Positions 27,920 to 35,736 of a stretch of DNA of 64,000 nt are shown here, piece by piece. The stretch comes from JALEFZ01 sp039817415 (lineage in GTDB: Bacteria; Bacteroidota; Bacteroidia; J057). Position 1 is the first letter of the stretch. The number at the start of each line of letters is the position of its first letter. The notes beneath the pieces were generated by a model. The model was not told where the DNA came from and did no database searches. It worked only from the letters and a program-made list of their open reading frames with translations. A program made the position numbers and the translations under genes. The stretch lies in NCBI GenBank assembly GCA_039817415.1, contig JBCBVV010000027.1:25717-89716 (forward strand), read 5' to 3'.

Positions 27920-28976
27920 AGTATCTGATCTTTTCTAGTCCCTGGGTATCTAGGATTTTGATTTCTGATTGGTTGGTAGAGATAAGCCCATCACCTTTGA
28001 ATTCGGAAAGAACCCGAATAACAGATTCCTTGGCTGTCCCTACGATATTTGCCAAATTCTCCCTAGAGATAGGCATGGCAAATTCTTTTTGATTGGGATC
28101 CTGATACCTTTTCTGAAGGAGCAATAAGGCATCAGCGACGCGCTTCCTTACGGTATCATACGCCAGGTGAAGAAGTTGGGCTTCGCGTTCTTCCAAGTCA
28201 TTGGCCAATAAGCGAATGAATCTGTGAGAGACATCTCTGTCGTTGTAAACAAGGGCGAAAAAGTCTGATTTAGGAATCACCAGCACCTCTGTGTCCTCCA
28301 GGGCCATAGCAGATTCCGTATAGGCTGTTTCAGACAACAAAGCATGATAGCCCAGGAAATCTCCCATCTTGTGTAGATTGGTGATGTATTCCTTGGCATC
28401 TTCATTTGTTTTGTAGGTCTTCACCTTCCCCTTAGCAATAAAGAGCAGGGCCTGTGGAAAATTCCCTTCCTGATAGATGACATCTTTGGTGCGGTAATAC
28501 CTGGCTTCTCTGTCCGCAGATAGTTCCTTCAAGGAAACTTGTCCTTTCGCCTCATTGAAGAAATTCTTGATTCCTTCGGCATCGCGTGGAATTTCTTTAT
28601 GCAGTCCTTCGGTTTTCTTCAAACGAACCTCAATGGCATCTAATAATTCTACATCTTCAAATGGTTTGGTGATGTAATCATCAGCGCCCATGTTCATGCC
28701 TCTTCTAAAATCCTGCTTCTCAGCCTTGGCCGTAAGGAAAATAAAGGGAATGGATGCAGTGATAGGATTTCGGCTGAGCATATGAAGTACGCCGTATCCA
28801 TCTAGTTCTGGCATCATGACATCACAGACAATCAGATCTATTTGTTCCTTGCTGGCGATACTCACACCCTCTTTACCATGAGAAGCAGTGATTACGTTAT
28901 AACCTGCCAACTCCAGGATCTCTGAGGTATTTTCCCTCATTTCCTCGTTGTCTTCAATTAACAGTATCTTTTTCAT
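27918..28976 (-). CDS. Response regulator fused to a CRP/FNR-type transcription factor
   Basis: A 352-residue fusion. Residues 1-120 are a receiver with acidic pair E8-D9, phospho-acceptor D52 (IVCDVMMPELDG) and a KPF motif. Residues about 150-265 form a cyclic-nucleotide-binding-like beta roll (VIYQEGNFPQALLFIAKGKVKTY). Residues about 275-345 form a CRP-type winged helix (MPISRENLANIVGTAKESV). The phosphate-binding cassette reads GDFLGYHALLSETAYTESA, lacking the Arg-Ser pair that holds cAMP in CRP, and there is no FNR-like cysteine set. Control is therefore more likely by phosphorylation. It is the last gene of the operon, overlapping the preceding kinase by four bases, and is the evident DNA-binding output. 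Confidence 0.92.
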   Translation of the reverse strand: MKKILLIEDNEEMRENTSEILELAGYNVITASHGKEGVSIASKEQIDLIVCDVMMPELDGYGVLHMLSRNPITASIPFIFLTAKAEKQDFRRGMNMGADDYITKPFEDVELLDAIEVRLKKTEGLHKEIPRDAEGIKNFFNEAKGQVSLKELSADREARYYRTKDVIYQEGNFPQALLFIAKGKVKTYKTNEDAKEYITNLHKMGDFLGYHALLSETAYTESAMALEDTEVLVIPKSDFFALVYNDRDVSHRFIRLLANDLEEREAQLLHLAYDTVRKRVADALLLLQKRYQDPNQKEFAMPISRENLANIVGTAKESVIRVLSEFKGDGLISTNQSEIKILDTQGLEKIRY

Positions 28977-30250
28977 GATTCCGGTTTAGATTTCTTTAGG
29001 TGAATGGTGAAGCTTGTGCCTTTTCTAGGAACAGATTTAAATTCTATCTCACCTCCCAGCATTTCTACGTATCGCTTTACGATACTTAATCCCAATCCTG
29101 TTCCTTTGATATGTGTAACATTCCTGGCACGGAAAAATCTTTCAAACAAGTGCACTTGTTCCTCTAATGGAATACCAATGCCTCTATCCCTAACAAATAA
29201 GGTAATATTTTGACCGTTAACAATGCATCTCAGGTCAATTATAGAGTTTTCAGGAGAGTATTTTATGGCATTTGATAACAAATTAATCAGGCCATTCCTC
29301 ACCAAAATTCCGTCCATCCAAAGGATGTCTTCATCTGCCTCATATTCAAGTACAATCTCCTGACCTGGTTTGGTTTGCATGCTCATCTCCTCTTGTAACT
29401 CAGCCATGAGTTCCTTGAGATTCACATATTCGGGATGGATAAACACTTTCCCTTCTTCCAATTTAGAGAGGGAGAGGAAATCATCCAGAATACTATTCAG
29501 AGCATGCACATTTGAGCGAACGCGCATGACGTGCTTGGTTCGCTTTTCCTTCATCTCGCGTTCGGCATATTTCTCAATCAGAGAAATAGAGGAAAGGATG
29601 GTAGCGAGTGGAGTTCGGAACTCATGAGAAGCCATAGACACAAATCGAGACTTCAGTTCGTTCAATTCCTGTTCTTTGGCTAGGGCTTTTCTAAGTTCTT
29701 GCTGGCTTTTTCGAAGTTTTTCTTCCTTGGCTTTGTTTTCCTTGATTTGGCGTTCCAAGTCCTGTACGGCCATAGCCAAAGCGTCCGTTCTGGAAGCGAC
29801 TCTTTCTTCCAAATCGGTATTCAATTGTCTTATTTCCAGCAGATTTCTCATTTGCTGGAGACTATATCTGATCGATCTTTCTAGTCTGAAGGGTGTGAGT
29901 TCTGATTTTACCAAATAATCGGCTGCCCCTCTATCCATGGCATTAACGTCTACCTCAAGGTCTCCTTGCCCTGTCAATAGTATCACAGGATTTTGAATAC
30001 CCATGTCTATGGCACGCTGCAGGACATCCAGTCCATCTTTCGCCCCTAATCGATAGTCAACCAAATAAATATCATGTCGGGCTTCAGCCATAGCCTTGAT
30101 GCCCTCTTCATAGCTCTGTACCCATTCGGTATCAAAATCTTGATTCCTGATTTCCTCGATCATATCTCGGGTAATCATGTAATCCTCCTCATCATCGTCA
30201 ATGAGCAAGATAGATATGGGTGCGTCGCTTTTTCTCTTCAATAAATCCAT
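28973..30250 (-). CDS. Receiver-histidine kinase hybrid
   Basis: A 425-residue cytoplasmic protein with an N-terminal receiver (acidic LLIDDDEED, phospho-acceptor D65 in YLVDYRLG), a coiled-coil linker at about 130-205, a HisKA dimerisation domain with H209 in SMASHEFRTPL, and a HATPase domain with N box (LINLLSNAIKYS), DRGIGI and GTGLGLSIVKR. With the receiver at the front, this kinase can be an intermediate that receives phosphate from another kinase and then changes its own activity. It has no membrane segment and no sensor of its own. It joins the upstream response regulator by a TAATG junction and overlaps the REC-CRP gene by four bases. Confidence 0.93.
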   Translation of the reverse strand: MDLLKRKSDAPISILLIDDDEEDYMITRDMIEEIRNQDFDTEWVQSYEEGIKAMAEARHDIYLVDYRLGAKDGLDVLQRAIDMGIQNPVILLTGQGDLEVDVNAMDRGAADYLVKSELTPFRLERSIRYSLQQMRNLLEIRQLNTDLEERVASRTDALAMAVQDLERQIKENKAKEEKLRKSQQELRKALAKEQELNELKSRFVSMASHEFRTPLATILSSISLIEKYAEREMKEKRTKHVMRVRSNVHALNSILDDFLSLSKLEEGKVFIHPEYVNLKELMAELQEEMSMQTKPGQEIVLEYEADEDILWMDGILVRNGLINLLSNAIKYSPENSIIDLRCIVNGQNITLFVRDRGIGIPLEEQVHLFERFFRARNVTHIKGTGLGLSIVKRYVEMLGGEIEFKSVPRKGTSFTIHLKKSKPES

Positions 30251-30732
30251 TAGTCTCTAGAAGGTAATGCCACTATTTCGATCCAGTAATGTTTGAGTGT
30301 ATGTGTTACGTCTACAAGTCCTTCAAAGGTAACTGGTTTGGTAATGAATGAATTGACCCCAAGGTCATAAGTTCTCAGTATATCCTCCTCAGCTTTTGAA
30401 GTCGTCAATACAATAACGGGAATTCGTTTCCAGTCTTTGTGTGCTTTGATCATTTTTAACGCCTCTCTTCCGTCAATCTTGGGAAGATTTAGGTCAAGTA
30501 AAATCAATCCTGGCATCGGGAAGTTAGCCCTGTCACTGTAATCTCCATTCCCTTCCATATAATCTAATAACTGCTCACCATCCTCCACAAAGATCCTTTG
30601 ATTGGAGATTCTGCCCTCCTGCATAGCGTCTTCCAGCAGCATTCGATCCTCTTCATCGTCCTCGGCAATCAATATGGTAATTGCTTTGGGCTTGGTAATG
30701 GCCTGTGAAACATTTTTATATTCTGGATTCAT
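30250..30732 (-). CDS. Single-domain response regulator (Rcp1-like)
   Basis: A 160-residue stand-alone receiver. It has the acidic cluster AEDDEED, phospho-acceptor D80 in LILLDLNLPKIDGREAL, the conserved Thr in VIVLTTSKAEED, and Lys in FITKPVTFEGL. The long loop before the active strand (GNGDYSDRANFPMPG) is typical of Rcp1-type regulators that pair with phytochrome-like or PAS kinases. No output domain exists, so it can only pass phosphate or act by binding. Four-base overlap with the FixL-like kinase gene indicates translational coupling and a direct partnership. Confidence 0.92.
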   Translation of the reverse strand: MNPEYKNVSQAITKPKAITILIAEDDEEDRMLLEDAMQEGRISNQRIFVEDGEQLLDYMEGNGDYSDRANFPMPGLILLDLNLPKIDGREALKMIKAHKDWKRIPVIVLTTSKAEEDILRTYDLGVNSFITKPVTFEGLVDVTHTLKHYWIEIVALPSRD

Positions 30733-32258
30733 GTTACCTCCGTTTTTTCCTGGGATAAGGGCAAGAATATGGTAAAGCGAGTTCCAACACCCTGTTCACT
30801 TTCGACTTCGATTCTTCCTCCATGGCGTTGAACAATCCTCTTCACAATAGCGAGTCCTATACCAGAACCTTCAAATTTTTTACCTTCCAAACGCTGGAAT
30901 ATGGCAAAAATCTTCTCTTTGTATTGTTCATTGAAGCCAATGCCATTATCAGTAATCTGAATCTTTCCCCACTTTCTTCCAAACTCTTCATGCAGATTTG
31001 CCATGGCATCCGTATAGGCAATTTCAACTCTTGGAGGATCGTCGGGCTTTGAAAACTTGATGGCATTGGAAATCAAATTTTGGAAGAGCTGTCTCATCTG
31101 TGTGTAGTCAGCTTCTAATTCTGGCAGGGAGGTCGAAAAGATATTCGCATTCTTTTGCTGAATAGAGACCTCTAGATCACTTAGGACATATTCCAGTATT
31201 TGATTCAAATTTACCTTGGCAAAAGGCTCCCCTTTGGTAGAAACACGAGAATAACTCAACAGGTCGTTAATCAAGCGCTGAAGCCTATTGGCAGCGCTTA
31301 ACATCCTGGCCATGTAATCAGCACCTTTCTCACTAAAATTCTCCGCCTCCTTGTCCTTTAGCCAGTTGCCAAATGCTTGAATTTTCCTCAAAGGTTCCTG
31401 CAAATCGTGGCTAGAAACGTAGGCGAAATTTTCCAATTCCCGATTACTTCTTTCAAGTTCCTCTGCATAGCGTATCAGTCTGGTTTCTGCCTCTTTGATG
31501 GCAGAAATATCGTGGACGATTCCTGTGAAAATTCTCTTTTCATGAACAGTTACCTCACTGATACTTAGGCTAAAGGGGAAAATAGAGCCATCTTTTCGTT
31601 GACCTTTTACCTCTCTTCCAATACCAATAATTTGCTTGATACCTGTTCTTTTATAGTTATCAATGTATTGGTCGTGCTCAGCCTTATAGGGTTGCGGCAT
31701 GAGGACATGTATATTTTTTCCTACTACCTCTCCCTCATGATAGCCAAACAATCTGGAAGCTGCTGGATTCATAGATAGGACTATTCCCCTTTCATCAATG
31801 GTAATGATCCCATCCACGGCATTCTCTACAAGAGAGGTGAACATGGCTTCGTTTTCTCTCGATAGCTTTTCTAATTTGGCTCTTTGACTGACATCAATAA
31901 TATGAGCACATACGAGTTTTTCATTCTCAAACTCAATGGGATTGAGGCTAATTTCCAGGGTCAAGGGAGTCCCATCTTTTTTGACTCCTTGAAGTTCTAA
32001 TCCATGCCCCATGTGCCTTTTGACAGGGTTAGTCCGATATCTTTGTCTATGGCGCTGGTGGGCAGCTCTGAGATTTTCAGGTAGCAATAAGTCAACTGAC
32101 TTTCCGATCAATTCATCCAATGTATCATACCCAAACATCTTTTGGCTAGCGTCATTGGCCTCTATGATTATTCCTGAAGCATCCACAACCAATAATCCCT
32201 CTATGGCTTGGTCATATATGCTTTTATACAAAGCCTCTATTTTGTCTAGTTTTTCCAA
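30729..32258 (-). CDS. FixL-like PAS-PAS histidine kinase, predicted heme gas sensor
   Basis: A 509-residue soluble kinase. PAS1 spans about 10-125, PAS2 about 135-255, then HisKA with H284 (VSSHDLQEPLRKI) and HATPase with N398, DNGIGF and GSGIGLAIVKR. PAS2 carries the FixL heme fold signature. H195 (KAEHDQYI) sits at the proximal His position; R215 (IIGIGRE), exactly 20 residues later, matches the distal Arg220 of Bradyrhizobium FixL. I210, L231 and I233 match FixL I215, L236 and I238. PAS1 has a His at the same place (H67) but Leu instead of the Arg. No membrane helix is present. I infer oxygen, NO or CO sensing. It lies 53 bases after the Usp genes and overlaps its response regulator. Confidence 0.9.
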   Translation of the reverse strand: MEKLDKIEALYKSIYDQAIEGLLVVDASGIIIEANDASQKMFGYDTLDELIGKSVDLLLPENLRAAHQRHRQRYRTNPVKRHMGHGLELQGVKKDGTPLTLEISLNPIEFENEKLVCAHIIDVSQRAKLEKLSRENEAMFTSLVENAVDGIITIDERGIVLSMNPAASRLFGYHEGEVVGKNIHVLMPQPYKAEHDQYIDNYKRTGIKQIIGIGREVKGQRKDGSIFPFSLSISEVTVHEKRIFTGIVHDISAIKEAETRLIRYAEELERSNRELENFAYVSSHDLQEPLRKIQAFGNWLKDKEAENFSEKGADYMARMLSAANRLQRLINDLLSYSRVSTKGEPFAKVNLNQILEYVLSDLEVSIQQKNANIFSTSLPELEADYTQMRQLFQNLISNAIKFSKPDDPPRVEIAYTDAMANLHEEFGRKWGKIQITDNGIGFNEQYKEKIFAIFQRLEGKKFEGSGIGLAIVKRIVQRHGGRIEVESEQGVGTRFTIFLPLSQEKTEVT

Positions 32259-32311
32259 TCTATGTCCGGCTACAAATATTGTCTGATCCTAAAAATATAA
32301 AAATCGACATA

Positions 32312-33217
32312 TTATTGTCGAATATTTACCTGATTCCCTCTAAGCCTTGAATAAGAATGACCATTTTGGCCATTCTTATTTTTCTTCGCTTTCTTTTCCT
32401 CTGCGAAAACCAAAATAGGAATCCACAATTTTTCCATAAGTTGAGCTTCAACAGGTTGGGTAAACCATTTAAGTAGCAGAGATTTTTCCTGTCTTCCTAT
32501 GGCCAGCAAGTCCATGTTATATAGCTTAATCAAGGACTTCAAATCATACATCTCAGTTCCTTCCTCCACGGCAACATATTCCATACATCCCTTTTCCAAT
32601 TCTTCTCTGAAAGCTCTCCTTAGAATTTGTTCAAGTGGAGAGTCAGCCATAAAATCAGATTGGATGCAGAAAAATTTAGCACCTAAACTTTTGGCAATGG
32701 ACAAGCTATCGTCAATATTCTCTAGCAGCCTTTCATTGGATTTCATCAGATACCCAATTTCTCTTAGGGGCATGAAGTTGCTAATAGGTGGAACCAGTAA
32801 GATATTGAGCTCAGCTGTATTGAGTAAATTGATAGCTGTAGAACCAAGTCTTTTGGATTTTCCATTTGGATCTTTTCCAAAGCCCATTACGAGGAGGTCA
32901 GCCCCCCATTCTGATGCGACCTCTTTAATCGCCTCCTTAGTTGGGCCATAGGCTAGCTTATGTTTGATGCCATGTTTTCTCCATTGCGGCTGTTTCCATC
33001 CCTCCAACCATTTGGCAAGGTCCATTTCTGCTTCCTTTCTCCTTTTTCTCTTTAAGGCTTGTTCTAGGACCATCGGAAGAAAAGGTTCCAGCCCTGAAGG
33101 TTCCGCCACATGAAGGACCATAATTTCAGCCTTCATCATCTTTCCGAAGGTAATGCCTAACTGCAAGGCAGAAAGAGAGGAAGGGGAGAAATCTATGGGG
33201 ATCAATATTTTGTTCAT
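32312..33217 (-). CDS. Tandem universal stress protein, second of two
   Basis: A 301-residue protein with two UspA-like domains. Domain 1 begins MNKILIPIDFSPSSLSAL and has the nucleotide-loop remnant MGFGKDPNGKSKRLGS: the final GS and first Gly of the G-2x-G-9x-G-S motif are kept, but the second Gly is Lys. Domain 2 (from about residue 150) ends with AIGRQEKSLLLKWFTQP, where the GS is lost. A basic, Asn-rich tail follows (KKAKKNKNGQNGHSYS), unusual for the family. It is separated from the first Usp gene by nine bases and from the FixL-like kinase by 53, so all belong to one unit. Expected role: stress adaptation under limited oxygen or energy; exact action unknown. Confidence 0.88.
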   Translation of the reverse strand: MNKILIPIDFSPSSLSALQLGITFGKMMKAEIMVLHVAEPSGLEPFLPMVLEQALKRKRRKEAEMDLAKWLEGWKQPQWRKHGIKHKLAYGPTKEAIKEVASEWGADLLVMGFGKDPNGKSKRLGSTAINLLNTAELNILLVPPISNFMPLREIGYLMKSNERLLENIDDSLSIAKSLGAKFFCIQSDFMADSPLEQILRRAFREELEKGCMEYVAVEEGTEMYDLKSLIKLYNMDLLAIGRQEKSLLLKWFTQPVEAQLMEKLWIPILVFAEEKKAKKNKNGQNGHSYSRLRGNQVNIRQ

Positions 33218-33226
33218 CTTCTTTTC

Positions 33227-34105
33227 TTAAGCATGTAAAATCAACATGGGAATATCTAATTCCTGCACAGCTTTTCGGCTTAGAGAGCCTTCCCAAATTT
33301 TTTCTCTCAAGCTATGGTGGTGGGTGTACATCACCAACAGGTCCACATTTTTCTCTTTGACAAAGGATTGAATGCCTTGCCATGGAGACATACCATGTAA
33401 AATCTGGAAGGGAATTCCCTCTTTGGCAGTCAAGTTCTTGATCTGAGTGAGTTGATCCTGATAACTGCCCTCACGCTGATCCTTTAAGGGTCTTATATGC
33501 ACGCAAGTCAATGGTACTTGTAGAGCTTTTTGAAACTGCAGGGTAATGGGAGGAATCTCAGACTCAGCCTCCTCAAAATTAGTGGCATACACCATATTGA
33601 TGAAGCTCCTTTTTTGAAAGGATTTTGGAAGAACCATCAAAGGTACATCTACCTTTTCTGCGACTTGGGAACTTACGCTTCCCAACCATTTGTCAATGAA
33701 TCCTTCTGCACCTTCAGTTCCCATCATGATCAGATCAGCATTGACTTCTTGAGCCATACGGGTAATCCCATCAACGGCAAAGTCTGAATCTGTATGAAAC
33801 GCCAAACCGGCCTTATTGCCCAATGACTCCCTGGCTTTTTGTTCATATACCTGGAACTCATTTAGTGCTTGTTCTCTTAGGGTAGTGTTAATTTCCTCTA
33901 TCAGTTCAGGGACTAGGTAAAATTCACCTGTAGAAGCATAATGGTAGGCATGGTATAGGTGAATATTGGCCTGAAATCTTTCTGCGATGAATAGAGCGGC
34001 TTCAAAGGCAGAAAGCGCGTTGGCTGAGAAGTCTGTGGGGAACAGAATGTTTTTCACGTCATATCCCAACTTCGTGTGCTGGTGGATTTGCAAGTCTTTT
34101 TCCAT
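33227..34105 (-). CDS. Tandem universal stress protein, first gene of the operon
   Basis: Two UspA-like domains. Domain 1 starts at YDVKNILFPTDFSANALSAF and has a complete ATP-binding motif, MMGTEGAEGFIDKWLGS (G-2x-G-9x-G-S). Domain 2 (from SFINMVYATNFEEAE) ends MYTHHHSLREKIWEGSLS, where only the last Gly-Ser remains, so one site per chain should bind nucleotide. The start is uncertain: ATG 34105 gives MEKDLQIHQH and about 292 residues, ATG 34141 adds 12 residues. A possible -7 element (TACATTTG, 34145-34152) would place the transcript start close to 34139, which favours 34105. First gene of the sensor operon. Confidence 0.87.
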   Translation of the reverse strand: MEKDLQIHQHTKLGYDVKNILFPTDFSANALSAFEAALFIAERFQANIHLYHAYHYASTGEFYLVPELIEEINTTLREQALNEFQVYEQKARESLGNKAGLAFHTDSDFAVDGITRMAQEVNADLIMMGTEGAEGFIDKWLGSVSSQVAEKVDVPLMVLPKSFQKRSFINMVYATNFEEAESEIPPITLQFQKALQVPLTCVHIRPLKDQREGSYQDQLTQIKNLTAKEGIPFQILHGMSPWQGIQSFVKEKNVDLLVMYTHHHSLREKIWEGSLSRKAVQELDIPMLILHA

Positions 34106-34144
34106 AGCGGTAGGTATTTTGAAATTCTCCTCTAACGACATAAC

Positions 34145-34152
34145 CAAATGTA
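34145..34152 (-). promoter_or_regulatory. Possible -7 element of the sensor operon (TACATTTG)
   Basis: Exact TAnnTTTG match on the minus strand just upstream of the first Usp gene. No TTTG -33 element is seen at 19-21 bases; the upstream activator-type site at 34196-34209 could replace it. Confidence 0.35.
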
Positions 34153-34195
34153 GAAAGGCGCATGAAAGAAAAAGATGATTTCCTATAACAAAGAA

Positions 34196-34209
34196 CTGAA
34201 CTTAATCAG
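34196..34209. promoter_or_regulatory. CRP/FNR-type inverted half-sites upstream of the sensor operon
   Basis: CTGAACTTAATCAG has the TGA-N6-TCA core spacing shared by CRP and FNR sites and resembles TTGAT-N4-ATCAA. Its centre lies about 63 bases before the likely transcript start, a usual activator position. The operon's own REC-CRP protein is the obvious candidate to bind it, but this is inference. Confidence 0.4.
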
Positions 34210-34234
34210 AGTTGACAGATAACTTTTTAGGCAG

Positions 34235-34260
34235 AAAAGGGTGACGATTGTCACCCTTTT
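34235..34260 (-). terminator. Intrinsic terminator after the SRPBCC gene
   Basis: A perfect 11-base inverted repeat (34235-34245 with 34250-34260) around GATT, rich in GGGTGAC and ending in A/T runs. It separates the SRPBCC gene from the sensor operon. Confidence 0.85.
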
Positions 34261-34293
34261 CTCATAGATTCTTATGGATTCAAAGCAATTGCT

Positions 34294-34890
34294 CTACTTT
34301 GTGTAGCGTTTTTTGACCTTCTTAAAGTTGCCTACTTTGGCATTGACCACTTCACCTGTGCTAAGATAGTGTTCTAGGGCTAAGAGATAATCTGAAATAA
34401 GTCCCTTAAACTGGCTTTTGAGCATACCACTCATAAAGGAAGGCTTGGATCTGAACTGCATCGTCATGCTGACTATGCTACTTCCATTCCCCAAATCTTC
34501 TACTTTGTAAATAGCACGTGTATTGTCCGGATCAATTGGGAAACCTCCAGCTTCTAGTACCCTATTGACAAAAGTATAGGATTCTGGCTTCCAGTCTACG
34601 ATTTCCTCGTGTAGGACCCTCGAACCACTTTCGTTAAAGTCGCATCTTCTTTGCGCCCCTAGTGTTCCTTTGAGGGAACCATTTTCGTAGCCAGAATACC
34701 AGATCTTCGGATGGGCGTTGGCTATTTTCCCATAGTCTAGCGCCACTGCCTCCCATGCCTTTTCGGCAGAAACAGGAAGTGTCCTAGAAACGGTAAATGA
34801 TTTGTACTTTTTAGACATGCTTTGACCATTTACCTGAATTCCGAAGGCCATCATTAAGACAGCAAACATCATTAATACATTACCTTTCAT
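34294..34890 (-). CDS. Exported SRPBCC family protein
   Basis: A 198-residue protein with a signal peptide (MKGNVLMMFAVLMMAFGIQVNGQ) followed by a START/Bet v1-like domain: KSFTVSRTLPVSAEKAWEAVA, then TLGAQRRCDF, and a long C-terminal helix (KSQFKGLISDYLLALEHYL). SRPBCC folds hold hydrophobic ligands in a deep pocket; related polyketide-cyclase-like proteins are often cytoplasmic, so export is notable. The C-terminus is basic (NFKKVKKRYTK). It is divergent from a Crp-like regulator about 200 bases away, which may control it. Confidence 0.82.
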   Translation of the reverse strand: MKGNVLMMFAVLMMAFGIQVNGQSMSKKYKSFTVSRTLPVSAEKAWEAVALDYGKIANAHPKIWYSGYENGSLKGTLGAQRRCDFNESGSRVLHEEIVDWKPESYTFVNRVLEAGGFPIDPDNTRAIYKVEDLGNGSSIVSMTMQFRSKPSFMSGMLKSQFKGLISDYLLALEHYLSTGEVVNAKVGNFKKVKKRYTK

Positions 34891-34923
34891 GATTTGATAG
34901 TTTAATTGATTTGAATAATAAAC

Positions 34924-34939
34924 AAACCGGTCTAATTAA
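34924..34939. promoter_or_regulatory. Possible TetR-type operator near the SRPBCC promoter
   Basis: AAACCGGTCTAATTAA contains a central ACCGGT palindrome of the kind bound by some TetR regulators and lies 34 bases before the SRPBCC start codon. No TetR gene is nearby; weak support. Confidence 0.2.
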
Positions 34940-35091
34940 TAAAAAATGTCACTTCCTTGACAGATGTTGGACAAATAGTCTTCAGACATAGCTCTAGGGT
35001 ATTATTGTTTCCATTTAGCAAGATTAGAAGATATGTATGGGCTTTCATATAGAACAAACTATCTACAGATCATGATATTTAATAGGAAAAG

Positions 35092-35664
35092 ATGTTTAGT
35101 ATGGTAGAAATGTTTAGGAAAAGGATCGCTTCCATGGCTCCGCTATCTGATGAGAAATGGGAGCAGTTGGCACCTCTTCTCCATATCAAAGAATATGCAA
35201 AAGGTGACTGGCTCTTAAAGGAGGGAGAAATCTGTCAGGAGGTTAATTTCTTGATCAAAGGCTTGGTAAGGCATTACTATGTCAAGGAGGGGAATGAACT
35301 AACCAGGCAGTTTTTCTTTGAAAATGGCTTCTCCATGGATATGGCATCGGCAGTTTCGCAACAGCCTTCTCGAGTCAACATCCAGACTTTAGAGGATTGT
35401 CAGATCCTGAAAATTCCCTTTTCTGTTCTTGAAAGCCTCACTCCCTTATTCATCATTGCCTTAAAGGACAATGTGGTCCATATTGCCAATAGGGTAGCTG
35501 CTGTTTTCTTGGACAGTCCAGAAGAACAATATCTCGAATTGGTCAGGACTCGCCCAAAAGTAATTCAGCGAGTTCCGCAGTTTTTGATAGCCTCCTATTT
35601 GGGGATTACGCCGGAAGGATTGAGTAGAATCAAAAAAAGAATTGCCGATCGAGAACGATCTTAA
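35092..35664 (+). CDS. Crp/Fnr-like transcriptional regulator
   Basis: A 190-residue regulator with an N-terminal cyclic-nucleotide-binding-like domain (KEYAKGDWLLKEGEICQEVNFLIKGLVRHYYV) and a short C-terminal helix-turn-helix (PQFLIASYLGITPEGLSRIKKRI). This size and layout are common among Bacteroidota Crp/Fnr proteins of unknown ligand. No Fe-S cysteine set and no canonical cAMP contacts are visible. It is divergent from the SRPBCC gene and followed, 70 bases later, by two outer-membrane protein genes in the same direction. Local control of either side is plausible. Confidence 0.88.
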   Translation: MFSMVEMFRKRIASMAPLSDEKWEQLAPLLHIKEYAKGDWLLKEGEICQEVNFLIKGLVRHYYVKEGNELTRQFFFENGFSMDMASAVSQQPSRVNIQTLEDCQILKIPFSVLESLTPLFIIALKDNVVHIANRVAAVFLDSPEEQYLELVRTRPKVIQRVPQFLIASYLGITPEGLSRIKKRIADRERS

Positions 35665-35736
35665 CCGAGATCAAGGAGATTGCTTCAGGAGAAGAAGACT
35701 TTTGGATCATTAACAAACAAATAAAAGTCAATTCTC

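Noticed and set aside
31900..32100. PAS1 of the FixL-like kinase as a second heme site
   Set aside because: A His is present at the proximal position, but the distal Arg is Leu and the other pocket residues differ; many non-heme PAS domains also have this His.
32499..32951. 150-codon plus-strand frame inside the second Usp gene
   Set aside because: Antisense to a clear Usp domain; Ser-rich shadow translation.
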